From Caprella mutica (Eukaryota; Arthropoda; Malacostraca; Amphipoda; Caprellidae): a stretch of 64,000 bases of DNA. Below the pieces are notes generated by a model. The model saw only the letters and a list, made by a program, of their open reading frames with translations, had not been told where the DNA came from and searched no databases. The stretch is from assembly GCA_947561585.1 (NCBI GenBank), contig CANNZV010000516.1, positions 124,001-188,000 on the forward strand. The letters run 5' to 3'. Below are positions 22,580 to 33,813 of the stretch, piece by piece; positions within the stretch are counted from its first letter, which is position 1, and the number at the start of each line of letters is the position of its first letter. The translations under genes were made by a program, and so were the position numbers.

Positions 22580-25059
22580 ATGTAGATGATGAGGCCTGTA
22601 GACACTGTAGATGATGATGCCTGTACATACTGTAGATAGAGAGGCTTGTAGATACTGTAGATGGTAAGGCTTGTAGATACTGTAGATGATGAGGCCTGTA
22701 GACACTGTAAATGATGATGCCTGTAGATACTGTAGATAGAGAGGCTTGTAGATACTGTAGATGGTAAGGCTTGTAGATACTGTAGATGATGAGGCCTGTA
22801 GACACTGTAAATGATGATGCCTGTAGATACTGTAGATAGAGAGGCTTGTAGACACTGTAGATGGTGAGGCCTGTAGACACTGTAGATGATGATGCCTGTA
22901 CATACTGTAGATAGAGAGGCTTGTAGATACTGTAGATGGTAAGGCTTGTAGATACTGTAGATGATGAGGCCTGTAGACACTGTAAATGATGATGCCTGTA
23001 GATACTGTAGATAGAGAGGCTTGTAGACACTGTAGATAGAGAGGCTTGTAGACACTGTAGATAGAGAGGCTTGTAGACACTGTAGATAGAGAGGCTTGTA
23101 GACACTGTAGATAGAGAGGCTTGTAGACACTGTAGATGGAGAAGCTTGTAGACACTGTAGATAGAGAGGCTTGTAGACACTGTAGATAGAGAGGCTTGTA
23201 GACACTGTAGATAGAGAGGCTTGTAGACACTGTAGATAGAGAGGCTTGTAGACACTGTAGATAGAGAGGCTTGTAGACACTGTAGACAGAGAGGCTTGTA
23301 GACACTGTAGATGGAGAGGCTTGTAGACACTGTAGATAGAGAGGCTTGTAGACACTGTAGATAGAGAGGCTTGTAGACACTGTAGACAGAGAGGCTTGTA
23401 GACACTGTAGATAGAGAGGCTTGTAGACACTTTAGATAGAGAGGCTTGTAGACACTGTAGATAGAGAGGCTTGTAGACACTGTAGACAGAGAGGCTTGTA
23501 GACACTGTAGATGGAGAGGCTTGTAGACACTGTAGACAGAGAGGCTTGTAGACACTGTAGATAGAGAGGCTTGTAGACACTGTAGATAGAGAGGCTTGTA
23601 GATACTGTAGATAGAGAGGCTTGTAGACACTGTAGATAGAGAAGCTTGTAGACACTGTAGATAGAGAGGCTTGTAGACACTGTAGATAGAGAGGCTTGTA
23701 GACACTGTAGATAGAGAGGCTTGTAGATACTGTAGATAGAGAGGCTTGTAGACACTGTAGATAGAGAGGCTTGTAGACACTGTAGATAGAGAGGCTTGTA
23801 GACACTGTAGATAGAGAGGCTTGTAGACACTGTAGATGGAGAGGCTTGTAGACACTGTAGATAGAGAGGCTTGTAGACACTGTAGATAGAGAGGCTTGTA
23901 GACACTGTAGATAGAGAGGCTTGTAGACACTGTAGACAGAGAGGCTTGTAGACACTGTAGATGGAGAGGCTTGTAGACACTGTAGATAGAGAGGCTTGTA
24001 GACACTGTAGATAGAGAGGCTTGTAGACACTGTAGACAGAGAGGCTTGTAGACACTGTAGATAGAGAGGCTTGTAGACACTGTAGATAGAGAGGCTTGTA
24101 GACACTGTAGATAGAGAGGCTTGTAGACACTGTAGACAGAGAGGCTTGTAGACACTGTAGATGGAGAGGCTTGTAGACACTGTAGACAGAGAGGCTTGTA
24201 GACACTGTAGATAGAGAGGCTTGTAGACACTGTAGATAGAGAGGCTTGTAGATACTGTAGATAGAGAGGCTTGTAGACACTGTAGATAGAGAGGCTTGTA
24301 GACACTGTAGATAGAGAGGCTTGTAGACACTGTAGATAGAGAGGCTTGTAGACACTGTAGATAGAGAGGCTTGTAGACACTGTAGATGGAGAGGCTTGTA
24401 GACACTGTAGATAGAGAGGCTTGTAGACACTGTAGATAGAGAGGCTTGTAGACACTGTAGATAGAGAGGCTTGTAGACACTGTAGACAGAGAGGCTTGTA
24501 GACACTGTAGATAGAGAGGCTTGTAGACACTGTAGATAGAGAGGCTTGTAGACACTGTAGATAGAGAGGCTTGTAGACACTGTAGACAGAGAGGCTTGTA
24601 GACACTGTAGATAGAGAGGCTTGTAGACACTGTAGATAGAGAGGCTTGTAGACACTGTAGATAGAGAGGCTTGTAGACACTGTAGACAGAGAGGCTTGTA
24701 GACACTGTAGATGGAGAGGCTTGTAGACACTGTAGACAGAGAGGCTTGTAGACACTGTAGATAGAGAGGCTTGTAGACACTGTAGATAGAGAGGCTTGTA
24801 GATACTGTAGATAGAGAGGCTTGTAGACACTGTAGATAGAGAGGCTTGTAGACACTGTAGATAGAGAGGCTTGTAGACACTGTAGATAGAGAGGCTTGTA
24901 GACACTGTAGATAGAGAGGCTTGTAGACACTGTAGATGGAGAGGCTTGTAGACACTGTAGATAGAGAGGCCTGTAGACACTGTAAATGATGATGCCTGTA
25001 GATATTGTAGATAGAGAGGCTTGTAGACACTGTAGATGGTGAGGCCTGTAGATACTGGA
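22580..25059. repeat. 25-bp tandem array (about 98 units) with higher-order structure
   Basis: Unit GCTTGTAGACACTGTAGATA plus GAGAG. The left 400 bp is diverged and organised as four-unit blocks (GACACTGTAAATGATGATGC at 22701 and 22801). In the homogeneous part the marker CTTGTAGATACTGTAGATAG recurs near 23600, 24250 and 24800, offsets of about 650 and 550 bp (26 and 22 units). The right edge reverts to the diverged GATGATGCCTG type. All three minus frames are open because the unit has no stop in any minus frame; not a gene. Confidence 0.95.
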
Positions 25060-26199
25060 GAATATTTTCATATATAAACTATATCATTTTTCTTTTGAAT
25101 TTATTTTATTTATTATTTAATTAAAGTCAAAGCCTATTTCTATCTGATTTTTTAATTGTCTGTCTCTGACTCATTAAAACCTTCACTGTCACTCACCTAT
25201 AGATGATTTACCTTTACATGATCTGGCACCTTCTTTTCAGGTCTTCTATAACACCTATACACGGTCTGGCACCTTCATGTCACTTTGATGTCAACACAGA
25301 TTAGTTAGGTTCTAATGTTCCACCTCATTTCATCTCTGACTTCAATCTAATAAGTGATGAGTAAGGAGATTGTTTTAGATCCCAAAACTGTGTTTCGGAA
25401 GCTTTCCTTCCTCTGGATACTGCTAATATTGGTAGATTTTATGGATTTACACCAGTTATTTACATGTGCTTTTAAATATGTTTTGACATTATTTCCGATG
25501 TTCTTTAATCTGAAAATATTTCTCAAATATTTTCTAAAGAAAGCATACCATGTGAATTCATTTCCATACTATTCAAGATTCAGACTATTTTTAGTTTTAA
25601 AACTGTAATGTGGATATGAAATAAAAGCACACTGCTAAAAAGCATCCATCATATTTGCATCTGGTGCTGATGTATCCCTTGTGATGCATTTGGATGCAAG
25701 GGGATGCTTTGGGACTACAGAGGTATCGAGTGATACTTTAACATTATGCCCTGTATCTATTTTCATCGGATACCTCAGAGGGAAAGAAACGGTGTGTTCT
25801 ACATACAGTTATCTCATGTATGCGTTACATTTCATTTGATTTTTTTTATTTTAAATCAATAAAAGCTAATAAACTATTAAAAATAATTAAGATGATCTTG
25901 ATTGAATGATGTTTTCAAAAAAAAATGAAGATTATTGTTCGAACTAATATATTGAGATTTTAAGACTGGGAACTTAGGTAGGATAATGTGTTTGTTTTTC
26001 TTTTATAGATCTGTAGACTTTAGACTTTTTTTAAATCTTGTTTCCAATTAGTTTTTACATCATGTTAATATTTTATTTTCGAGATTTATATTGGTACATG
26101 GATATGGGTCATATACATTAAATAAAATATCTTAAAAAAATATTTAAATATCTTTTGTAATTCCTCAGTCACCAAATTTGTGTGAATCATTAGTTGGAT
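25060..26199. other. AT-rich spacer
   Basis: About 1.1 kb with no confident feature. An 84-codon plus frame at 25354-25608 is hydrophobic and Phe/Leu-rich, as expected of AT-rich non-coding DNA. At 25640-25740 GATGCATTTGGATGCAAGGG has partial self-repetition. Confidence 0.5.
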
Positions 26200-26412
26200 A
26201 TAGTTATTAATTATCGGTCAGTTCCACATTTTCGGTCATATAAGAAAAAAACAATATAAAAATAATTATTTCACTAGGATTAGTTGAGTAAAAACAACCA
26301 ACTCGGGTTGGTTGTTTTTACTCAACTAATCCTAGTGAAATAATAATTATTATATAGTTTTTTCTTATATGACCGAAAATGTGGAACTGACCGATAATTA
26401 ATAACTTACCCT
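26200..26412. mobile_element. MITE family A, complete near-perfect palindrome, core type 2
   Basis: Arms TTATCGGTCAGTTCCACATT then TTCGGTCATATAAG, mirrored by CTTATATGACCGAAAATGTG then GAACTGACCGATAATTAATAA, ending ACTTACCCT. The centre (26270-26336) is TTTCACTAGGATTAGTTGAG ... CCAACTCGGGTTGG and its complement. Almost the whole 213 bp could fold as one hairpin, so this is among the youngest A copies. Confidence 0.93.
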
Positions 26413-26650
26413 AGCATACTTCTTGTTTATGTATAGGTATTGCCAAATATAATTTTAATGATTATATTATTATTTATATTATTTTTGCCCAAAAATAAAA
26501 AAAGAATAACCGTTTTTTTTAGAAACTAATACTTTTGGGATAATAATGGTTTAAACATAATTACTCCCTCTATTACTGAAAGATTAATAATTTTATTGTG
26601 AAAACTCGTGCTTTCAATGAAAATAGTTTAACATAAGATTTTATATATAA

Positions 26651-26750
26651 AGCTGCTATGTAGTTTTCTATATCTGCTAGTTTTTTGCACTGAATAATTA
26701 ATGATTGTGTAATGACCTAGCAGGGGGGTTCGGGGTGCGGCACGCCCCCT
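26651..26750. mobile_element. MITE family I, right-end fragment
   Basis: TATGTAGTTTTCTATATCTG, CTAGTTTTTTGCACTG, AATGACCTAGCAGGGGGG and GGTGCGGCACGCCCCC align with the right arm of the complete copy at 43531-43772. The left arm is missing. Confidence 0.75.
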
Positions 26751-26827
26751 AAATATACATATACAATAGACCTTTCTTGTTTAGATTATATTTTATATTT
26801 ATTACTTCAATTCTGATAAATTTGTAA

Positions 26828-26919
26828 CGGGGGACGTGCCTCCCCTCCCCTACAACCAACCAGGTCATTAAGCAATAATGAAGTGTGTGGTACAATAAAC
26901 TAGCGGATACAACAAACTC
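26828..26919. mobile_element. MITE family I, left-end fragment
   Basis: CGGGGGACGTGCCTCCCC, CAACCAGGTCATTAAGCAAT, AGTGTGTGGTACAATAAACT and AGCGGATACAACAAACT align with the left arm of the copy at 43531-43772. With the preceding fragment it forms an end-to-end arrangement, and it stops 11 bp before the candidate exon (3' side of the exon). Confidence 0.75.
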
Positions 26920-26929
26920 GATTATTTAC

Positions 26930-27289
26930 GGCCGTGTATGCCGAGATTCTTCAACATGAAAGAGAGTTTCAAGCTGATACAGGAAAAGTCCTAATACGAG
27001 CAACTCCACTTCAGTCCATTCGTTCTTACACCAAAGCATTCCACTGCTCTCAATCCGCTCATTCAATCCACAAATTGGCTCTTTGTTACCAGAGAACAAT
27101 GGCTTCGTAATCTCTTTCACTAATTGGCATATGGCTTCAGTGGTACAAATAAACTGGAGTGCATGGCTGTAATTCGGCCACTTTGTCATCAAAATAGCCT
27201 TAGTAAGCAGATTTTGTAAGGGTGTTTTGTGCGGTACTTTGTAGGCCGTTATAACTCTTACATTTTGGTCGTATTTTTTTGCTACATTT
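26930..27289 (-). CDS. Candidate internal exon of an unidentified protein-coding gene
   Basis: On the minus strand this 360-bp segment is open for 119 codons in a non-repetitive frame with a normal residue mix, including several Cys and Trp (short excerpts: KVPHKTPLQNLL, TEAICQLVKEITKPLFSGN, KNEWTEVELLVLGLF). The frame has a stop (TAA) just upstream of a good acceptor (TTTCTGTACAG, exon from 27289) and another TAA that overlaps a plausible donor (GGCC then GTAAAT, exon end 26930). Both borders thus coincide with splice signals, and both phases agree (one base before and two bases after whole codons). This is the pattern of an internal exon. No initiator in a good context and no polyadenylation signal tied to it were seen. 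The protein family was not recognised, so no function is given; an exapted or transposon-derived ORF remains possible. A MITE I fragment lies 11 bp beyond the donor. The frame is minus strand, so the gene would run right to left. Confidence 0.5.
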
Positions 27290-27552
27290 CTGTACAGAAA
27301 TTACATGTGAAACAATTCAGCTAAATGTATAGGTATAAAACAGGTATACCTAATTGAACTAAAAATTTGTCCAATTTTTGGCGAAAATGTAATATTTATT
27401 GGTTTGCATTGAATCATGTTTAATATATTAATAAAAATTAATTAGGTTATATATATCAACCTGTTTTTTTTGCTTAGGGGTTTTTGTCCGGGGGGTTTGT
27501 TGCACGGGTTTTTTAACCGCTGGGTTTTTTTTCGCTCGTGGGGTTTTTTGTC
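27290..27552. other. Spacer ending in G/T-rich short repeats
   Basis: 27474-27552 contains about five imperfect units of GGGGTTTTTTGTC-like sequence (TTAGGGGTTTTTGTCCGGGG, GGGTTTTTTAACCGCTGGG). It abuts the A copy that follows. Otherwise AT-rich and possibly intronic if the exon call is right. Confidence 0.55.
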
Positions 27553-27684
27553 AACCAACTAGGATTGGTTGAGTAAAAATAACCAACCAGGGATGGTTGA
27601 TTTTACTCATCCTACCCTAGTGAAATAATTATTATTTTATCGTTTTTTTTATATGACCGAAAATGTGGAACTCTGAACTTCCCC
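27553..27684. mobile_element. MITE family A, partial, core type 2
   Basis: Core AACTAGGATTGGTTGAGTAA with its partner GGTTGATTTTACTCATCCTA, then GTGAAATAATTATTATTTTA, TATATGACCGAAAATGTGG and a shortened right end. The left arm is missing, replaced by the G/T-rich repeat. Confidence 0.75.
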
Positions 27685-28161
27685 AAAAAACATACATCAT
27701 GCAAGTTGTCTTTTTTTTCTATTTCTTTATGTCACATAATAACATTAGTGACAAATATAACATTACCAATTATGGACTGAAAGCTGATACCAATTGTTAT
27801 TGAGCCTAATAGGATATACACGTGTGTGAATGTACACACTTTAGTTACTTACTCTTTTGCTTGTAACTTGAGTGCCAAGTTATGGTGGGCATATAGTAGA
27901 TGGAGTCCCCTCTCAATCGTCGATGAGCCCCACCATAACTGTTGAGTGTCCGTCGATTAAATCAACCCTCTTGATACTCTCAAATTTATTACTGAATTTT
28001 CTTCCACAATATTTCAGTAGGCAGTTTTAGTATTTTATTTAATATACTATTATCAATCTTGTTCTTATTTTCCTTATTACAAACCTGACACTAATTAATT
28101 ATTATTATTAATTATTAATCTTCTTCATTTTCTTTAATTTCTTTCCATTTAATACCTATAC
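27685..28161. other. Spacer containing a small inverted repeat (family F)
   Basis: 27878-27940 has arms AGTTATGGTGGGC and GCCCCACCATAACT around a TAGTAGATGGAGTCCCCTCT-like loop; it resembles 47054-47135. The rest is AT-rich with nothing recognised. Confidence 0.5.
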
Positions 28162-28351
28162 AGGGTAAGTTACGACTTATTGGTCAGTTTCACATCTTCG
28201 GTCATATAAGTGAAAATTACATTATAATTATTATTTAATTTTTATTTCAATTGGTACCAATTTCAGTAACAATTAAAATTAAATAATTATTACATCGTCT
28301 TTTTATAAGACCGAAGATGTGAAACTGACCGGTAATTCGTAACTTACTATA
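28162..28351. mobile_element. MITE family A, complete
   Basis: AGGGTAAGTTACGACTTATT then GGTCAGTTTCACATCTTCGG, mirrored by CCGAAGATGTGAAACTGACC and GGTAATTCGTAACTTACT. The core retains only CAATTGGTACCAATTTCAGT, a decayed version of the TTGGTATCC palindrome. Confidence 0.88.
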
Positions 28352-28581
28352 CCGTATAACCCAATAAAAATAGCCTCTATTTAAAAATTCAATAAGCTAG
28401 CTATAAATAGAAATATATTTATGTAGTAGGCCGTATATTTAATACAAAGTTCATATAATATTGATTTATTATTATGCTTGCAAATTTTAGTGATTCTCTT
28501 TTTCACCAGAAAAAATACATTTCTATATGTAGCAAGCTTATTGTATTGTAAAATAAAGTGTACTTTTTGTGGGACTTAATT

Positions 28582-28801
28582 AGGGTGATGTCATAGGAGC
28601 GTTTTAAACGCTGCAAAATGTCGCGTAACATGGATGGGTTTAACAATAATTTTTTCAGTGTCAAAAACGCTGTTAAAAACCCTCGAGTGACTGGGTCATA
28701 AGGGCAATGCCACAAGAGCGTTTCTGACTTTGAAAAAATTACTGTTAAATCCATTTCATTTTTATCCATGTTACACGAGCACTCATGTGACATGGCCTTT
28801 A
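28582..28801. mobile_element. Palindromic MITE, family E
   Basis: The two halves (about 28582-28690 and 28700-28801) are inverted copies: the left has GTAACATGGATGGGTTTAAC and AATAATTTTTTCAGTGTC, the right has the complement with mismatches (GAAAAAATTACTGTTAAATC, TTATCCATGTTACACGAGC). Ends are AGGGTGATGTCATAGGAGCG and GTGACATGGCCTTT. A minus frame (28503-28814) overlapping it is fortuitous. Confidence 0.7.
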
Positions 28802-29133
28802 CGGTATATCTCACCTTCTTGTTTACTATTCACGTCTTCTTCATCCCCTTCCATATGAGTGGAACCAAAGAATGCCAGGCATTTACCCCCAACTCTTTTA
28901 TTAGCGTCTCTTCTTTTCGCAGAGTCGTTTGAAAGTCCTAGAGTGGTCTAGACCCCTGAGACCTTAATACCCGACTGTTTGTGTCTCTGTTCACTTCAAC
29001 CGACTCTAATGGCTAAAATGCATTGCTTGCTGTAGGCAGACCTTTAGTGTGATTGGTTGTGCATAATATTATAAAATGGTTAGTTAACTGTAAGTGTTTG
29101 GGAATATATATTGATAATATATTATTTACTCAC
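28802..29133. other. Spacer
   Basis: Slightly higher GC than the surroundings; no gene, repeat or palindrome recognised. Confidence 0.4.
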
Positions 29134-30468
29134 AGATGAAACCATAACCAAACCATGTGGTTAGATGAAACCATAACTAAACCATGTGGTTAGATGAAAC
29201 CATAACTAAACCATGTGGTTAGATGAAACCATAACTAAACCATGTGGTTAGATGAAACCATAACCAAACCATGTGGTTAGATGAAACCATAACTAAACCA
29301 TGTGGTTAGATGAAACCATAACCAAACCATTTGGTTAGATGAAACCATAACTAAACCATTTGGTCAGATGAAACCATAACTAAACCATTTGGTCAGATGA
29401 AACCATAACCAAACCATGTGGTTAGATGAAACCATAACTAAACCATGTGGTTAGATGAAACCATAACCAAACCATTTGGTTAGATGAAACCATAACCAAA
29501 CCATTTGGTCAGATGAAACCATAACTAAACCATTTGGTCAGATGAAACCATAACCAAACCATTTGGTCAGATGAAACCATAACCAAACCATTTGGTCAGA
29601 TGAAACCATAACCAAACCATTTGGTCAGATGAAACCATAACTAAACCATTTGGTCAGATGAAACCATAACTAAACCATTTGGTCAGATGAAACCATAACC
29701 AAACCATTTGGTCAGATGAAACCATAACTAAACCATTTGGTCAGATGAAACCATAACCAAACCATTTGGTCAGATGAAACCATAACTAAACCATTTGGTC
29801 AGATGAAACCATAACTAAACCATTTGGTCAGATGAAACCATAACTAAACCATTTGGTCAGATGAAACCATAACTAAACCATTTGGTCAGATGAAACCATA
29901 ACCAAACCATTTGGTCAGATGAAACCATAACCAAACCATGTGGTTAGATGAAACCATAACTAAACCATTTGGTCAGATGAAACCATAACCAAACCATTTG
30001 GTCAGATGAAACCATAACTAAACCATTTGGTCAGATGAAACCATAACTAAACCATTTGGTCAGATGAAACCATAACTAAACCATTTGGTCAGATGAAACC
30101 ATAACCAAACCATTTGGTCAGATGAAACCATAACTAAACCATTTGGTCAGATGAAACCATAACTAAACCATTTGGTCAGATGAAACCATAACCAAACCAT
30201 TTGGTCAGATGAAACCATAACTAAACCATTTGGTCAGATGAAACCATAACCAAACCATTTGGTCAGATGAAACCATAACTAAACCATTTGGTCAGATGAA
30301 ACCATAACTAAACCATTTGGTCAGATGAAACCATAACCAAACCATTTGGTCAGATGAAACCATAACTAAACCATTTGGTCAGATGAAACCATAACCAAAC
30401 CATTTGGTCAGATGAAACCATAACCAAACCATTTGGTCAGATGAAACCATAACTAAACCATTTGGTTT
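29134..30468. repeat. 29-bp tandem array (about 46 units)
   Basis: Unit AGATGAAACCATAACTAAACC plus ATTTGGTC. Two subfamilies: CATGTGGTT in the first 300 bp and CATTTGGTC after that, with one GTGGTT unit at about 29938, consistent with expansion of the second type from an older array. AACCATAACC and GGTT within a unit allow a weak hairpin. Confidence 0.95.
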
Positions 30469-31097
30469 GGTACCTCAAAGTACCTCAGTCGACCGTCGAC
30501 TGACAGAGACAACCCATTCAATGTTTTCGCTCTTTGCTTATAAGATGCTGTTATGGATTCTAGAACCAAATTCCTCGTGATCAAAATCTCTCAATGTAAA
30601 ATGTCAATAACCTCACAGTCTTAAAACCCTGTACAATAATCCACACCTCCTTATCGAAAACCTCCTGGTCAAAAAAAAAACACGTAAAGAAACCTTCGGT
30701 AAAAAACCACCACTCTTACAAGAAGTTAAAATACCAAATTCAAAATGAAATAAATATAACAAGAAGTACTACATGACCTCTTCTTACAATTAATTAATAT
30801 CGCTGTTGTGTTGGCGATAGGGAATAAAATCAGCTTGAGATTGAAAATCTAAATACCTCAACTGATAGAGATCGTTCACACAACCTTCCTTTCTGCTGTT
30901 CTGTCACATGTGTAGTGAAAAATTTACAGTTGTGATTAGCCAGCAAAAGGTATAATTTGATACAGTGAAAATGCAAGTTACCTAGTATTATATATAATAT
31001 TAATAAATGACTAATATTAATAACTAACCAAGCCTAACCTGTAAAATGGGGTGGAATATACCGGGATTGAATTTACCGGGGTGAAATATACCGGTCA
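30469..31097. other. Spacer
   Basis: Contains CAGTCGACCGTCGACTGAC (30486-30504), a near-perfect short palindrome, and a loose triple of TATACCGGG/TTTACCGGGG/TATACCGG at 31056-31082. No gene recognised. Confidence 0.45.
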
Positions 31098-32171
31098 CCG
31101 TTACAGCACTACCGTACCCCTGGCTGACAATGTAGCACAACCGTACCTCTGGCTGACAATGTAGCTCTACCGTACGTCTGGCCGACAATGTAGCACTACC
31201 ATACGTCTGGCTGACAATGTACCACAACCGTACGTCTGGCTGACAATGTACCACTACCGTACGTCTGGCTGACAATGTTACTCTACCGTACGTCTGGCCG
31301 ACAATGTAGCACTACCATACGTCTGGCTGACAATGTACCACAACCGTACGTCTGGCTGACAATGTAGCACAACCGTACCTCTGGCTGACAATGTAGCTCT
31401 ACCGTACGTCTGGCTGACAATGTTACTCTACCGTACGTCTGGCCGACAATGTAGCACTACCGTACCTATGGCTGACAATGTAGCTCTACCGTACGTCTGG
31501 CTGACAATGTAGCACTACCGTACGTCTGGCTGACAATGTAGCACTACCGTACCTATGGCTGACAATGTAGCTCTACCGTACGTCTGGCCGATAATGTAGC
31601 ACTACCGTACGTCTGGCTGACAATGTAGCACTACCGTACGTCTGGCTGACAATGTAGCACTACCGTACCTATGGCTGACAATGTAGCTCTACCGTACGTC
31701 TGGCCGATAATGTAGCACTACCGTACGTCTGGCTGACAATGTAGCTCTACCGTACGTCTGGCCGACAATGTAGCACTACCGTACGTCTGACTGACCATGT
31801 AGCACTAACGTACGTCTGACTGACAATGTAGCACTACCGTACGTCTGACTGACCATGTAGCACTAACGTACGTCTGACTGACAATGTATCACTACCGTAC
31901 GTCTGACTGACAATGTATCACTACCGTACGTCTGGCTGACAATGTAGCTCTACCGTACGTCTGACTGACAATGTATCACTACCGTACGTCTGACTGACAA
32001 TGTAGCACTACCGTACGTCTGACTGACAATGTAGCACTACCGTACGTCTGACTGACAATGTAGCACTAACGTACGTCTGACTGACAATGTATCACTACCG
32101 TACGTCTGACTGACAATGTAGCACTAACGTACGTCTGACTGACAATGTTGCACTACCGTACGTCTGGCTGA
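31098..32171. repeat. 29-bp tandem array (about 37 units), CpG-containing
   Basis: Unit TGTAGCACTACCGTACGTCT plus GGCTGACAA. Variants: GTACCTATGG, GGCCGATAA, GACTGACAA and AACGTACG. The left two thirds use GGCTGAC/GGCCGAC, the right third mostly GACTGAC. Almost every unit holds the palindrome CGTACG, or CCGTAC, making this unusually CpG-rich for the window. Confidence 0.95.
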
Positions 32172-32383
32172 CTCCTTTTTTTTTCTCCCAGATTCTGCAA
32201 ATAAATTAGAGGCGGAAGTTTCAATCTAGCTTAAGAGTTTCGGATAGCTTCAGATTGATGGCAAGAAACTATTAGTGGCATTGGATTGCAATTACTTTTA
32301 GTGAAGAGAAACAATATGTACCCGTAAAGGCGGGGAAATGAACTGTGCTAGGATTTACTAACATTTTTAACTTGAAAAGAAGC
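32172..32383. other. Spacer
   Basis: Short non-repetitive interval; nothing recognised. Confidence 0.4.
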
Positions 32384-32842
32384 TAAGAAGTGCCTTATTT
32401 GACACTAAGAATCGCCTTTTTTGTCACTAAAAAATGCCTTTGTCACTAAAAAATACCTTATTTGACACTAGGAAGTGCCTTATTTGACACTAAAAAATGA
32501 CTTATTTGACATTAAGAAATGCCTTATTTGACACTCAAAAATGCCTTATTTGACACTAAGAAATGCCTTATTTGACAATTAGAAATGCCTTATTTGACAC
32601 TAAGAAATGCCTTATTTGACACTAAGAAATGCCTTATTTGACACTAAGAAATGCCTTATTTGACACTAAGAAATGCCTTATTTGACACTAAGAAATTCCT
32701 TATTTGACACTAAGATATGCCTTATTTGACACTAAGAAATGCCTTATTTGACACTAAGAAATGCCTTATTTGACACTAAGAAATGCCTTATTTGACACTA
32801 AGAAATGCCTTATTTGACACTAAGAAATGCCTTATTTGACAA
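32384..32842. repeat. 22-bp tandem array (about 20 units)
   Basis: Unit GCCTTATTTGACACTAAGAA plus AT. The left 150 bp is diverged (CTAAAAAATG, CTAGGAAGTG), the right part nearly uniform. Confidence 0.94.
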
Positions 32843-33611
32843 TAACTAATTTTCTTCTGTTGACTTCCAGTTTGAAGTAATAATACGAAGAAAAATTCAT
32901 AAAGAGTATACAAATTATGATATGGGATACATTATTACATACATGTTCCTTACTGTTTTTCATCATATTATAATGTACATGGTTCATCCATAGTTATAGT
33001 GAGTTAGATCGTCCGTAAATTTCGCTTTCATTAATTACATATAAATAAATATTGTAACTATGACACCGCAAACGCGACGTTTTATTTATTTAGTCACCGA
33101 ACACTTTTTGATCTCGGTGATGAATTACATGTACTTATTTTAAATCCAGTATTAAAATTACGGAAATTATCCGTTTGTATTACATTTAAGACAAGAAGAT
33201 TCATTTCCATTGCCAAAATAATTGATATCCGGTTTACAGAATTCCGGATAGCAGAAAAATAACAAATCCAAATAACAAAAGATAAAAAATAAATTCGGAT
33301 ATAAAAAACCCAAAAACGGAAAAAACTGGATTTATTGGATCGGTTTTGTTCCAATTTTTTGTGATTGTTCTGCTATTTGTTCTTCACATATATTTTTATT
33401 ATCCCAATTTTTTTTTTCTGGTTGATTATACAAATTTATCATTATTTGGAATTTCCACTGATCCTACTAGTTAAAAATTGTTTTCATAAATATATAATTC
33501 ATCTATTAAAATTATACCAATTAAAAAATTAAAATATCTTTATAATATTCTAATAAAAAATTTTAAGTAAGAATATTTTCTTCAAATTTTGTCCATTAAA
33601 TTATTTTCATC
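32843..33611. other. AT-rich spacer
   Basis: No gene recognised. An 86-codon minus frame (33094-33354) is rich in Ile, Phe, Asn and Ser with no motif. Confidence 0.5.
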
Positions 33612-33813
33612 AAGGTCCTCTCCTAACGATTTTTTTTTTCTGTCCATTAGATTTAAAGTTACTGGTTGAGTCTGAATAGTTCTTGTATAATTAATTCTGA
33701 AGCGAATACTTGATCAATTTCTTATCAGTTAACTGTTATATCTTTTATAAACTTAGCTCTACAAATTTAAAACAATTCTATTGAAATTTTAATTTAGAGT
33801 GGAGGGGACCTTT
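33612..33813. mobile_element. MITE family G, copy 1
   Basis: Left end AAGGTCCTCTCC and right end TTTAGAGTGGAGGGGACCTTT are inverted complements. Internal phrases TCCATTAGATTTAAAGTTAC and ACAATTCTATTG align with copy 2 at 37115-37268. Confidence 0.65.

Noticed and set aside
22540..25071. Minus-strand frames of 268-843 codons
   Set aside because: A 25-bp unit without stops leaves all three minus frames open, a repeat artefact.
25354..25608. 84-codon plus frame, hydrophobic
   Set aside because: Composition expected of T-rich DNA; no motif, no splice-site match at its borders.
28503..28814. 103-codon minus frame
   Set aside because: Lies across the palindromic family E element; the frame follows its inverted arms.
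29134..32171. CRISPR-like regular repeats
   Set aside because: No unique spacers, no leader and no cas genes; repeats are head-to-tail minisatellites in eukaryotic-type DNA.
33094..33354. 86-codon minus frame
   Set aside because: AT-rich composition bias, no recognisable family.
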